DNA of 64,000 nucleotides from Methylomonas sp. ZR1 (lineage in GTDB: Bacteria; Pseudomonadota; Gammaproteobacteria; Methylococcales; Methylomonadaceae). Below are positions 55,815 through 64,000 of the stretch, piece by piece. Under the pieces are notes generated by a model. The model was not told the origin of the DNA. It ran no database searches and was given only the letters and a program-made list of their open reading frames with translations. A program made the position numbers and the translations under genes. Every line of letters begins with the position of its first letter. The stretch's first letter is position 1. The stretch is taken from contig NZ_RCST01000001.1 in NCBI RefSeq assembly GCF_013141865.1, positions 186,001 to 250,000 of the forward strand, read 5' to 3'.

Positions 55815-57804
55815 GTTGGTGTTGCGTCCAGGGGTGCATTTTGGCAGCTACCCGCAAAAGCCGGAAAGTCGACTAAGTGATTTCGAACAAGGCGCGGCGG
55901 CATTTTTCGACAAACTCCACAAGCGCCTGAACCGCCAGCGTTTCAGCCAGGCTTATATCGTCAGTCGAGTTGAAAAAGTTGCCGCCCCGTTAAGCCACTA
56001 CAACGAGCAACAGTTGACCATCGCCATTCTGGAGTTGCGGGAAAATCTGTACCGGCATGGCCTGACCGAAGAGCTGATGATCAGAGCCTTCGCGCTGATT
56101 CGCGAAACCGCCGGTCGGACTCTAAATAAACGGCATTTTGACGTGCAATTGTTTGGTGGCTGGTTAATGATCAACGGTATGCTGGCGGAAATGGAAACCG
56201 GCGAAGGCAAAACACTGACCGCGACCTTGCCGGCCTGCACCGCTGCTTTGGCAGGCATCCCGGTGCATGTGATTACTGCTAACGATTACCTCGCGGCGCG
56301 CGATGCGGAGATTCTGAAACCGCTTTATCTGCGCCTGGGCTTGAAGTCCGGCGCGGTGGTTGACGGTATGGACCTTGAACTGCGCCGAAAACTGTATCAA
56401 CAACCCATCGTCCATACGACGAATAAACAAATTGCCTTTGATTATCTGCGTGACCGCATCGAGATGGGCGAGGATGTGGGTTTGTTAAAATTTCAATTCA
56501 AGCAGATTCAACAGCAAATCAAACAGCCGCAAAGCAATCCTCTGATCATGCGTGGCTTATGCTTTGCCATCATCGATGAAGCCGATAGTGTATTGATCGA
56601 CGAAGCCAAAACGCCGCTGATCATCACCCAGGCCCGGCCGAGTGAGGCGTCTCCGGAAACCTACGGTGACGCCTTGTATCTGGCCTCGTCATTGTTCATC
56701 AACGACGACTTTGTCATGGATCCCAAAACTCGCGACGTGGAACTGACCCCGCAAGGCGAAAATACCCTTGCGGATATGATTATCGGCTTGGGACCGAGTT
56801 GGAAAAACAAGCGCTGGCGGGAAGCCATGGTCAAACAGGCGCTAATCGCCGAGTATTGCTTCAAGCGCAACAAGCAATACATCCTGAAAGATAACAAGGT
56901 ACAAATCATCGACGAGTTTACCGGCCGGGTGATGGAGGATCGGTCTTGGGAGCAGGGCTTGCAACAAATGATAGAAGCCAAGGAAGGTTGCTTGATTTCC
57001 GAACAACGCGAGCCGCTGGCGCGGATCAGTTACCAGCGCTTTTTCAGCTGCTATCTCAAACTGGCCGGTACTTCGGGCACGGTGCGGGAAGTGGCCGCGG
57101 AAATGCAGCGTGTTTATGGTTTGCATAGCGTAAAAGTGCCTACGCACAGAGTATCGAAACGGATTTTGTTCAGCGAACGGATTTATGCCACGCAGGCAGC
57201 CAAGCAGGGCGTGTTTCTGCAACGGGTCCGCGAGTTGCACGCACTAGGCAGGCCGGTATTGATAGGCACCGGTTCGGTTGCCGAGTCGCTGGAGGTCAGT
57301 GTTTGGCTGGAAGCGGCGGGTTTGGTTCACCGGGTGTTGAATGCGGAACAAGATCAACACGAGGCTGAGATCATCGCGCAAGCCGGGCAGTTGCACGCTA
57401 TTACGGTAGCTACCAATATGGCCGGACGTGGCACCGATATAGCCCTGGGATTGGGCGTGGCGGAGTTGGGCGGTTTGCACGTGATTGCTTTGAACTGCAA
57501 CGAATCCCGCCGTATTGACCGGCAACTATACGGGCGCTCTGCCCGGCAAGGCGATCCGGGTAGCTGCGAAGCGATACTGTCGCTGGAGGATACGGCGCTA
57601 CGGGAGTTTTATTCGTCTGCTATTCTCAAGACTATGGCCGGCCTGGCTAAAGATCAGCAAGCTTTGCCGGGTTTTTTGGGAAACCTGATATTACGTCTGC
57701 CGCAAATTTATAACGAGCGGCAACAGCGCAACGTCAGAAGGCAACTCAGCAAACAGGATAAGCATTTGTCGCGTATTTTGGCGTTTTCCGGCAAGTTTGA
57801 ATAA
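55807..57804 (+). CDS. SecA-like motor ATPase
   Basis: 665 residues; canonical SecA has about 900. Helicase-like motifs are complete: METGEGKTLTATLPA, TTNKQIAFDYLRD, IIDEADSVLIDEAKTPLI, FTGRVMEDRSWEQGLQQMIEAKE, KLAGTSGTV, TNMAGRGTDIALG and GRSARQGDPGS. The C-terminal part is shortened and the usual zinc/SecB-binding tail is absent. So this is not the housekeeping SecA but an accessory motor, probably dedicated to the substrate of this cluster. Confidence 0.92.
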   Translation: MSELVLRPGVHFGSYPQKPESRLSDFEQGAAAFFDKLHKRLNRQRFSQAYIVSRVEKVAAPLSHYNEQQLTIAILELRENLYRHGLTEELMIRAFALIRETAGRTLNKRHFDVQLFGGWLMINGMLAEMETGEGKTLTATLPACTAALAGIPVHVITANDYLAARDAEILKPLYLRLGLKSGAVVDGMDLELRRKLYQQPIVHTTNKQIAFDYLRDRIEMGEDVGLLKFQFKQIQQQIKQPQSNPLIMRGLCFAIIDEADSVLIDEAKTPLIITQARPSEASPETYGDALYLASSLFINDDFVMDPKTRDVELTPQGENTLADMIIGLGPSWKNKRWREAMVKQALIAEYCFKRNKQYILKDNKVQIIDEFTGRVMEDRSWEQGLQQMIEAKEGCLISEQREPLARISYQRFFSCYLKLAGTSGTVREVAAEMQRVYGLHSVKVPTHRVSKRILFSERIYATQAAKQGVFLQRVRELHALGRPVLIGTGSVAESLEVSVWLEAAGLVHRVLNAEQDQHEAEIIAQAGQLHAITVATNMAGRGTDIALGLGVAELGGLHVIALNCNESRRIDRQLYGRSARQGDPGSCEAILSLEDTALREFYSSAILKTMAGLAKDQQALPGFLGNLILRLPQIYNERQQRNVRRQLSKQDKHLSRILAFSGKFE

Positions 57805-57881
57805 ACGCTGTGGCCTTAAATTTACTATTTTGTTAAAAATCAGACCGTTTCAAATCAAACTAATCGATTAGTGATTTTTAC

Positions 57882-58769
57882 ATGCCCATACGCCACCATT
57901 TTTTTTGCGCATTAATCGGTCCTGGCCTGTTCAGTGGCACCGTGTTTGCCGCCAATCTGGATTGCATGGTCAAGCCGGAAATGTACGTCGAGTTGAGTAG
58001 CCCGGTGGCGGGGACTGTCGCAGCGCTATTGGTCGATAAGGGTGATCACGTTGCCAAAGGCCAACCGCTTGCCCAATTGGAAGCGTCGGTGGAATTGGCC
58101 AAGTTTAACCAGGCCAAGGCCGATGCCGAGACCAATAGCGAGGTACGCAATCAGAAAGTGAAACTGGAATACGCCACGCGCAACCGCACCCGCTATCGCA
58201 GCTTAGCCACGACCAGTGTTATTTCACAAATAGAGAAAGACAAAGTCGAGACCGAAGTGGTGTTGGCTGGAATCGAGTTGAGAAAGGCAGAGGAACGCAA
58301 AAAGTCGGCGATGTTGGCATTGGAAATGGCCAAGGCGCAACTGGAGGTTAAAACCATCAAAAGTCCGATAGACGGTATTGTGATAGACCGCTATGCGATG
58401 CCCGGCGAGTCCGTTAGTGATCGCGCGATTATGAAGCTGGCGCAAGTCAATCCGTTGCGCGTTGAGCTGATCGCGCCGACTGAATATTTTGGTCTGATTC
58501 AGCCTGGTATGGAAGTGGAAGTACGCCCTGAACTGCCGGCCAAAAAAGTCGTGAGAGCTAATGTCACCAAAGTGGACCAATTGATCGATCCGGCCAGTGG
58601 CAGCTTTACGGTGCGCATGACCTTGCCTAATCCCAGCGACGAACTGATCGGCGGCGTCAACTGTATCGCTACCTTCGATTTTGCCACGCCAGCCCCAACC
58701 ACGACGCCGACTCCCCCGCCTTTTGTACCGCAGAACGTGGCGCCGGTGAGTCCGGTCATCAAGCGTTGA
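57882..58769 (+). CDS. RND-type periplasmic adaptor subunit
   Basis: 295 residues with a signal peptide (FFCALIGPGLFSGTVFA). A lipoyl half-motif (VELSSPVAGTVAALLVDKGDHVAKGQ), a coiled-coil hairpin (about 70-150), the other half (IKSPIDGIVIDRYAMPGES) and a beta-barrel segment follow, then a Pro/Thr-rich C-terminus. No inner-membrane transporter gene is adjacent. It begins 78 nt after the SecA-like gene and is likely co-transcribed; it may link the complex to an outer-membrane channel. Confidence 0.88.
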   Translation: MPIRHHFFCALIGPGLFSGTVFAANLDCMVKPEMYVELSSPVAGTVAALLVDKGDHVAKGQPLAQLEASVELAKFNQAKADAETNSEVRNQKVKLEYATRNRTRYRSLATTSVISQIEKDKVETEVVLAGIELRKAEERKKSAMLALEMAKAQLEVKTIKSPIDGIVIDRYAMPGESVSDRAIMKLAQVNPLRVELIAPTEYFGLIQPGMEVEVRPELPAKKVVRANVTKVDQLIDPASGSFTVRMTLPNPSDELIGGVNCIATFDFATPAPTTTPTPPPFVPQNVAPVSPVIKR

Positions 58770-59047
58770 GCCAAGCAACAGCGCTTACCCGCCGCATTGA
58801 TACTAACAAATAGGGTGGATTGACAAGCGAACGCCTACCGGTGTTTTTCCTGTCTGAAGCCTCGCGAGAACGGTTTGATGCGGCATATCGGGCAAATTAG
58901 CGCAATTCAGGTATATGCTTCGAAGCTGGTATAGCAATTATCTCGAAAACTGCGAGGCAACAGGCAACTCATACAAAGGGCTTGGAATAAAATTGGCTGC
59001 TCTCAAGTAGAGTTGTAGCCATTAAATCCGTGAACAAGAGGTAGCCA
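58770..59047. other. Intergenic 278 bp
   Basis: No gene or clear terminator seen. The region upstream of 59048 holds the promoter or mRNA leader for the small protein. Confidence 0.4.
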
Positions 59048-59239
59048 ATGTCATACATGTCAATTAATTCAGGCGCGTCGCAAATTTACAGTGCTGCCGG
59101 AACCAATGTTCCGACAGTCAAAAAGGCGCAGCCAAACAGCCCCATACAAGCCTTCCAGCAAGTCCAACCGGTTGCTAAAGACGCCTCCGATCAAAATAAC
59201 GAAGGTGGTAAAGGCAGATTTATTGATGTTCGAGCCTGA
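59048..59239 (+). CDS. 63-aa small protein near the export cluster
   Basis: It begins MSYMSINSGASQIYSAAGT, is Gln/Pro/Ser-rich, and ends GKGRFIDVRA, with no signal peptide or cysteine. An AGAGGT site lies 5 nt before the ATG. Small proteins of unknown role ending in Gly-x-x-[IV]-[DN]-V-x-A are common in proteobacteria. It stands 278 nt after the adaptor gene on the same strand; no terminator is clear between. It is a candidate substrate of the cluster, but it lacks RiPP core residues such as Cys. Function unknown. Confidence 0.6.
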   Translation: MSYMSINSGASQIYSAAGTNVPTVKKAQPNSPIQAFQQVQPVAKDASDQNNEGGKGRFIDVRA

Positions 59240-59349
59240 TGCCCGAGAATTTCGCCGCAAATTGCCTAGGGTCTGAGGGCAGTCCGGTAAAGCGCCAACG
59301 AATTATTCTTCCCTCCTCTCACCGTCGCTATACCCGCAAGGTAGCCTAG

Positions 59350-61269
59350 TTAAAAAGCCTCAGGCCAATATAGACCTGCCTCCGGCAGCAATCCTGGAAA
59401 CGAGCCTTTACGGATGTTAAAAAACAACAGCTCCGGTAGGCTGACCACAAGACCTTTCAAGCCTTTGCGTAGATTGTCCCCGTCATCCCAAGGCCAACTG
59501 AACACACCATAAAGGCCCTGGCCGCCGGCTATCGCTAGATTGAAGCCGCCCTGCAATGGCCGAGGCCATAGCTGATCTTGAGTGAAGAATAAAAACGCCG
59601 CGTCATCCTCGTTCCATTGATAAATCCTCGAACTTAGGGTATTGGATTCCTGTAAATCCACCTGCCATTGCGGCATTTGCCGGTAACGCCGTTGACGCTG
59701 CCGTTCCCTGTAGGGCTGGCGCTGAAAGCTGGTGCTTAGTCGATAGGCGCGTTCTATCTGGTCATAGGCGATAAACGGAATCATGTTCAAGCTGCCTTCA
59801 TCAACGTAACCGCCCAGTAGTCGCTGCGACGCCTGGCTTGTGCTTTCGTTGGTTGTAGACGAGATGTCAGCAACCGTCTGGTTAATGAGCCGAAAGATTT
59901 CGGTGGCGCAATTGCGGCCAAGCAAGTTATAGCCATACAGAGATTGCAATTGGCTTTGATAGGTTTCGATTTGCTGCGTGACGCTGTTTTGGAAATCTGC
60001 CAGTTCGCTGCTAGGTAGCGGTAAACCAATCAATTTGGCCGCTGCCGGTCGCGATGGAGTGGCTGTCAATGGCAACAGCTGCAAAGACTGCTGATCATGG
60101 CGCGGCTTATGCAATCGCATAAGCGCCGTCGCGCTTAGCTCCAGTTCCGAGTAAGCGAGTTCATCCAGCGCTATGGGGCTGTCGAGTTGTTTGGACGCCG
60201 CGGTAAACAGTTCTTGACTGTATTGCAGGGCTGCCGGCAAGTTGTCGTTGTCGATAATAGTGGCTTGTGGGTCGTCACTGTCGGGGCGGCTGCGGTCCAG
60301 CACGCTCAGATAGCCCGAGGCGACGGCATGGTCCAGCGCATGCAAACGGGCCATTCCCACCAACAGCGGATAACCCCAGTCGCTGCGCTGGCTGTGCATT
60401 AGAGTGATTAAATCGGCAAACAAACGCCGCCGAAAATCTTGTAGCTTAGCTCGTTGCGCGGTGTTGAGTTTGTATGTCGCCTCGGGAATTTCTAACAAAC
60501 TTTCGCTAAGCGGGGATAGCCTGGCGTGTAGCACATCCAGCGCGGCCAGATTCAGCAACTGATTGCGGTAGCGTTCGGCAAATGAGCTGTTCGTGGCGGT
60601 AAACCGTGTATCCGTGGGTTCAGCGGGGTTAACTGCTAACTCAGGTTTCAGGGTTTGCAGGGTTTGCCAAGCTTGCTGGCGCTTGGCCGGCAAAAAATCT
60701 TCGCCATACTCGTTAACGATGGCTTCGTGCAATTGTTGTAGTGCTTGGCTGTTGTTGCTGGGTTTGCCTGCCTCGACAGGGAACGCTTCCGTCGCCCGGT
60801 ATTGCGTCAAAAAATAACCTAATCCTTTTATGGGTAGAGGTGGCGCAGAGTCAAGATTTTGCAAGCCTGCAACCAGTGCCTGATCGTCGTGTAGGGCTTG
60901 TAACAGCGACAATTGCTGATTTTGAATGAATAGGCGGCGGCTAAAGGTATCCCGTAGTACTTGAAAAAAATCCTCGGACACTTCGATGCGGTGACCGTAT
61001 ATGTTTCGGTTCTCCTGAAAGCCGTAGGCAAACTCAAAAGCCGCCGCATCGTTGCGATACAGGCGCAGCAGGCCAGGTTCGATGTGCTGAAAATGAAAGA
61101 CTTGCCGGTCGAATTTAATGGCGGCATGGCCGCCGCTGGCGCTGCCTTCGTTGGCGTCTATGTACAGGAATTCGAAATGATGACTTTGGTCTGCTTCGGC
61201 AACGGCTACCCAAAGTAAACAGCCCAGCGTCAGCGCCCACTTTGCGAATTTCAAGCCAGCAACTGGCAT
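59350..61269 (-). CDS. DUF4105 (Lnb N-terminal periplasmic domain) protein
   Basis: About 639 residues from the ATG at 61269; an in-frame TTG lies at 61275. Signal peptide (FAKWALTLGCLLWVAVAEA). The N-terminal part with FEFLYIDANEGSASGGHAAI and FAYGFQENRNIYG is seen in periplasmic DUF4105 proteins. The middle has GYNLLGRNCATEIFRLINQTV, a conserved Cys-containing segment of the same domain. Role unknown. A lipoprotein gene lies 27 nt upstream on the same strand and the two are probably an operon. Confidence 0.82.
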   Translation of the reverse strand: MPVAGLKFAKWALTLGCLLWVAVAEADQSHHFEFLYIDANEGSASGGHAAIKFDRQVFHFQHIEPGLLRLYRNDAAAFEFAYGFQENRNIYGHRIEVSEDFFQVLRDTFSRRLFIQNQQLSLLQALHDDQALVAGLQNLDSAPPLPIKGLGYFLTQYRATEAFPVEAGKPSNNSQALQQLHEAIVNEYGEDFLPAKRQQAWQTLQTLKPELAVNPAEPTDTRFTATNSSFAERYRNQLLNLAALDVLHARLSPLSESLLEIPEATYKLNTAQRAKLQDFRRRLFADLITLMHSQRSDWGYPLLVGMARLHALDHAVASGYLSVLDRSRPDSDDPQATIIDNDNLPAALQYSQELFTAASKQLDSPIALDELAYSELELSATALMRLHKPRHDQQSLQLLPLTATPSRPAAAKLIGLPLPSSELADFQNSVTQQIETYQSQLQSLYGYNLLGRNCATEIFRLINQTVADISSTTNESTSQASQRLLGGYVDEGSLNMIPFIAYDQIERAYRLSTSFQRQPYRERQRQRRYRQMPQWQVDLQESNTLSSRIYQWNEDDAAFLFFTQDQLWPRPLQGGFNLAIAGGQGLYGVFSWPWDDGDNLRKGLKGLVVSLPELLFFNIRKGSFPGLLPEAGLYWPEAF

Positions 61270-61295
61270 GACCAAGTGGGCGACTGCCTGCGGGA

Positions 61296-61760
61296 TTATT
61301 TTTTCAAACCTTCTTCAATGGCCTGTTTCTTCCAGGGCTCGTTATCGCTCAAACTTTCGGTAAACGCCGAAATTTGCGGTTTGCCGAGCTTGGCTTTAGC
61401 AAGTCCACGGCCGATGCCTACGTAAGTATTCCGGTCGGTTTCCCAGTTGGTGATCTCATGACTTTCGGCCAATTCGCTGAGATGTCCGCGAAAACTATCC
61501 AGTGTGCCGCTGCTGGACACCACGAAGGTAGCGGTATAGTCGGCCACATCGGTTTCGTATTTATCGCGCTTGTTACGAGACGAGTCGGAGCTGGAGGTAA
61601 ACGGGCTGGAGGCGCTTTTGAAGATGCCGCCGGAGCTGTCAGACAAGCTGCCTATACTGTCGGACGAACTCTCGGAGCTGGTGGAAAACGAGCAGCCGCT
61701 GATCAGTGCAGTTCCCAACGCGATAGTGGTTGCCAAAGTAAATGTTCTGAATGAGTTCAT
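61296..61760 (-). CDS. Small lipoprotein, partner of DUF4105 protein
   Basis: 154 residues with signal peptide and lipobox (LGTALISGCSFS). A Ser-rich linker (about 23-62) is followed by a domain YTATFVVSSSGTLDSFRGHL...NTYVGIGRGLAKAKLG resembling a family of putative lipoproteins found beside DUF4105 genes. Function unknown; envelope location is certain by the lipobox. Confidence 0.8.
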   Translation of the reverse strand: MNSFRTFTLATTIALGTALISGCSFSTSSESSSDSIGSLSDSSGGIFKSASSPFTSSSDSSRNKRDKYETDVADYTATFVVSSSGTLDSFRGHLSELAESHEITNWETDRNTYVGIGRGLAKAKLGKPQISAFTESLSDNEPWKKQAIEEGLKK

Positions 61761-62035
61761 ATGCTTGGATGGCTTTAAAAAACAAGTAGTGTTACTGCTT
61801 ATGCGTGAAGACGCAAGGTTTTACGCCTCTACAGTGTTTTGGGGGAGGTAGGATGGCGAATTGTCAACGCTCGCGGCCTCCGAAGCCGCATGATAAAAAG
61901 GGAGAAGAAGGTCAGGGATGAAGAGGCTTACATCCCGTGTTTATACGTTTTTAATGGGTAGTTCGAAGCTCGGGTGCTTAGCGTTATACACAAGTGCCGT
62001 CCCACGCGCTAGCGTGGGAACGAGCGAAAAATCTG
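61761..62035. other. Intergenic 275 bp
   Basis: It contains the palindrome at 62001-62018 (see there). Otherwise nothing with gene character. Confidence 0.4.
62001..62018. repeat. Short palindrome CCCACGC-GCTA-GCGTGGG
   Basis: A perfect 7-bp stem with 4-nt loop, flanked by GT and AACGAG. It matches the widespread CCCACGC...GCGTGGGAAC repeat of many bacterial genomes (REP-like or small mobile units). Here it lies after the gene at 62036-62869 and may also act as a terminator. Confidence 0.6.
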
Positions 62036-62869
62036 CTAGTGCGAATGGGGGGCGGCGCGCCGCAGACGTACTGCCGCAGATGCCAGTGCAATGCCGAACA
62101 GCGAAAAAGCTCCCGGTAACGGCACAGGCTTAACCCAGGTCAAAGTACCACCAGCATTGTCGACCAAACTGACGCCAGCCGGTAAATTGAAAAACAACTT
62201 TGCGCTGTTCGACGCATCGGCTAGTGATTTGACGCCGGCACCATTGGCCCCTTGTATCGTTTGCAGCAAAAACGTGATTTCCAGGGTTTCGCCAGGGTCT
62301 ATTGTCATGGCTGGCATTAATAATGTCATGTCAAGGTTGGTCAAGGTTGCCGTATTAAACAAGACGGTCCCCCCGTTTTGCGTAATTGGGGTTGTTGTAT
62401 TGGTGGGAGGGTAGGAGAAACCATTACTAGCCTGACCAATATTGACGAAATGATCGCCTCTGGCTACTCTTGCCAAGCTGCCGTCATTGATGCTAAGGAC
62501 ACCGGTTATGCCCGCGCTGGCGCCAGAGTTTGGTACCAGCGGGCCAAGTGTATACTGGCCGGTAATGTTGACACCAAGCGCTCCGGCCGGCAGCAGTATT
62601 GGCGCGTTGCCCAGCGGATTGGTAAAGGTCAAACCTTGTAGTCCAGCATAAGCAAAGGAAGCGTCCGGGGATTCCGATCTTGCCTTGAATACGGCACTCA
62701 GCAGATCCGCCTCTGCAAAGAAGCCGGCGCCGGTCTGCGTGGCAAATGCAGGATCAGACGTGATCCCAGAACCGCTGGGGTCAGGGTATTGAACGAACAC
62801 TGTCGCCGCTGTTGCAAGTTGGCTGGTCGCAAGCGCGCATATGCCAATATATCGTACTAATTTCAACAT
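62036..62869 (-). CDS. Secreted protein with VPLP-type C-terminal sorting signal
   Basis: 277 residues from the ATG at 62869, with GGAGGA upstream. Signal peptide (VRYIGICALATSQLATAA). The body is beta-rich. The C-terminus is KPVPLPGAFSLFGIALASAAVRLRR followed by AAPHSH: a VPLP motif, a hydrophobic helix and an Arg cluster, i.e. a PEP-CTERM-like exosortase signal. It resembles the protein at 63210-64000 (VFKARSES...AYAGL versus VFKASSAA...AYTGM), so the two are paralogues. Confidence 0.85.
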   Translation of the reverse strand: MLKLVRYIGICALATSQLATAATVFVQYPDPSGSGITSDPAFATQTGAGFFAEADLLSAVFKARSESPDASFAYAGLQGLTFTNPLGNAPILLPAGALGVNITGQYTLGPLVPNSGASAGITGVLSINDGSLARVARGDHFVNIGQASNGFSYPPTNTTTPITQNGGTVLFNTATLTNLDMTLLMPAMTIDPGETLEITFLLQTIQGANGAGVKSLADASNSAKLFFNLPAGVSLVDNAGGTLTWVKPVPLPGAFSLFGIALASAAVRLRRAAPHSH

Positions 62870-63051
62870 AATAATCCTCCAAATGTTATGACGTGCTTTA
62901 AAGTATCTCTGACTGGTGTTTAATCTGAATGGTCTTAAGTAACTTAGATAGTGATATTGCAAGGAGCCTTGGCTGAAACGGTTGTTCGAGTTGGTTACCG
63001 AATCGGAATAACCGGAAACCTTGAATTCCGCCGTGGCGACATGACGCCATC

Positions 63052-63213
63052 CTAAATGTTGGCGTCGTCGAAAGCAGCTGGATTGGGATCGAAAAGACGC
63101 TGATTGCCGTAATCGTTGCCGCCATATTGCAAAATGGCCTGGTCCGCGCGAACAGTGGCGGTAAGGCCGAATAACGCGATGCCGAATAGCGCATAACCTT
63201 TGTTTAGATTCAT
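63052..63213 (-). CDS. 53-aa small secreted protein (translationally coupled)
   Basis: Reads MNLNKGYALFGIALFGLTATVRADQAILQYGGN... to TAG at 63052. A signal peptide ends near TVRA-DQ. Its ATG overlaps the stop of the preceding gene as ATGA (63210-63213). It has a Gly/Asn/Tyr-rich, acidic mature part. Too short for many gene finders; the signal peptide and coupling support it. Function unknown. Confidence 0.65.
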   Translation of the reverse strand: MNLNKGYALFGIALFGLTATVRADQAILQYGGNDYGNQRLFDPNPAAFDDANI

Positions 63214-64000
63214 GATTGGATTCCTGGGTTAGTGGATTCGACCAGCGGGAAAATCATGGTTTGGTGCGAACGCTGGCGGGTGAAGCCGAATATGCCCGCC
63301 AACCCGGTAAGCATCAAGCCTATGGCTGGCGGGAGCGGGACAGGCGCCGTTTTCACCCAATCGAGCGCAATCGGCGAGTTCAGTAAAGTTCCCGCCGGCA
63401 ATTGCAAGCTGATCGACGCGGTGTGCGTTGCATCGCTGGTCGCGCTCCAGCCACTGCCGGGAGTGCCCAAGCCGACGCCGGCCACGACCCAGGTATTCAG
63501 CGAATAATTCACGGTTAGAATGTCGTTCGGTTTCAGCGTGAAAGCCGGGAAGGCCAGATTGGCCGACAACTTGTCCGCATCTGCCGTACCGCTGCCGGTG
63601 AAACCGGCATTTGGGTTGAAATGAAAGTCGAAAAACGGCGATGAAGGGCTATTGGAAGCACCATATTGATACAGCACGCTAACGCCGGGAACATTATTGC
63701 CCGGGTAAGTGCCGGCCAACGCGGAACTCAGTACCGTGGCGGCTTGGCCGCTCGCTTCGCTGCCGATTGTGCGGCTGAACACCGCGTCGATGTCGGCATC
63801 AATCGCCCCGGCGGCAAAACTGATATTGACGGCGCCGGTATTTTTGAATGTTGCAGTCATGCCGGTGTAGGCATAAGTGGTTTGTGAGCCTGTATCCGCA
63901 GCTGCAGAACTGGCCTTAAAGACGCCGCTGCCGAAATCGGCGGAAGCCATAGAGCCCCCGACTGCAATCGACAATACGCTGGGATGATGCTGCAAGGTAT
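63210..64000 (-). CDS. Secreted VPLP-CTERM-like protein (start outside window)
   Basis: The frame is open through the right edge, so the N-terminus and signal peptide are missing. At least 263 residues are present. Beta-rich body, then VPLPPAIGLMLTGLAGIFGFTRQR, a VPLP motif with hydrophobic helix and basic end. Eighteen more residues (SHQTMIFPLVEST...) follow, whereas such signals normally end just after the Arg cluster. Coupled by 4-nt overlap to the small gene downstream. Confidence 0.8.
   Translation of the reverse strand, partial: TLQHHPSVLSIAVGGSMASADFGSGVFKASSAAADTGSQTTYAYTGMTATFKNTGAVNISFAAGAIDADIDAVFSRTIGSEASGQAATVLSSALAGTYPGNNVPGVSVLYQYGASNSPSSPFFDFHFNPNAGFTGSGTADADKLSANLAFPAFTLKPNDILTVNYSLNTWVVAGVGLGTPGSGWSATSDATHTASISLQLPAGTLLNSPIALDWVKTAPVPLPPAIGLMLTGLAGIFGFTRQRSHQTMIFPLVESTNPGIQS

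Noticed and set aside
1..64000. CRISPR array
   Set aside because: No regularly spaced repeats of 25-40 nt with unique spacers were seen; the repeats found are within the giant gene or are att sites.

Overview
This window looks like a gammaproteobacterial chromosome. The Tra proteins, YfbR, the IHF-beta-like protein and the VPLP-type C-terminal sorting tails all point that way. The pairing of a LEPR-XLL/DUF4347 giant protein with VPLP/PEP-CTERM-like proteins makes a methanotroph-like (Methylococcales) host plausible, but that is inference. The window holds an integrated conjugative element or conjugative island, a defence-rich accessory stretch full of insertion sequences, a wrecked filamentous prophage, and a host region built around a giant surface protein and a secretion-like gene cluster.

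Region 1 (1-13.5 kb, minus strand) is an F-type (SXT/R391-like order) mating-pore operon: traL-traE-traK-traB-dsbC-traV-traA-[85-aa PLMP/RRXRR protein]-traC-trbI-signal peptidase-trbC/traW fusion-traU-traN. TraN runs off the left edge. Nearly every junction is an ATGA-type overlap. Region 2 (13.7-16.8 kb) holds small minus-strand accessory genes: IHF-beta-like, XRE regulator, secreted nuclease and small unknowns. Region 3 (16.9-32.3 kb) has a yfbR with an in-frame TGA near its end, recD2, a SIR2-HerA defence pair whose herA is split by an IS21-family element, an IS1182-family element, a lipoprotein, and an AAA ATPase / RelE-UvrD-ankyrin helicase pair.

Region 4 (32.5-37.9 kb) is a filamentous-phage (Inovirus) remnant between two 48-bp direct repeats that match the 3' half of tRNA-Lys. 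Its central 2.96 kb is inverted. The crossover cut both zot and the integrase, and flipping the segment at a CGC/GCG pair restores both reading frames exactly (416 and 329 codons). A decayed IS3-family element has cut an upstream phage gene.

Region 5 (38.1-64 kb) appears to be chromosome. A 3323-aa LEPR-XLL/DUF4347 giant surface protein is followed on the same strand by a GGDEF diguanylate cyclase. Divergently oriented are two HDOD proteins, a GAF-HlyD protein, a PqqD-M50-HlyD membrane protein, a SecA-like motor, a separate periplasmic adaptor and a 63-aa small protein. I infer that this is a dedicated export or maturation system for the giant protein or the small protein. After it come a DUF4105 protein with a companion lipoprotein, and a small family of secreted VPLP-CTERM-like proteins, the last of which runs off the right edge.
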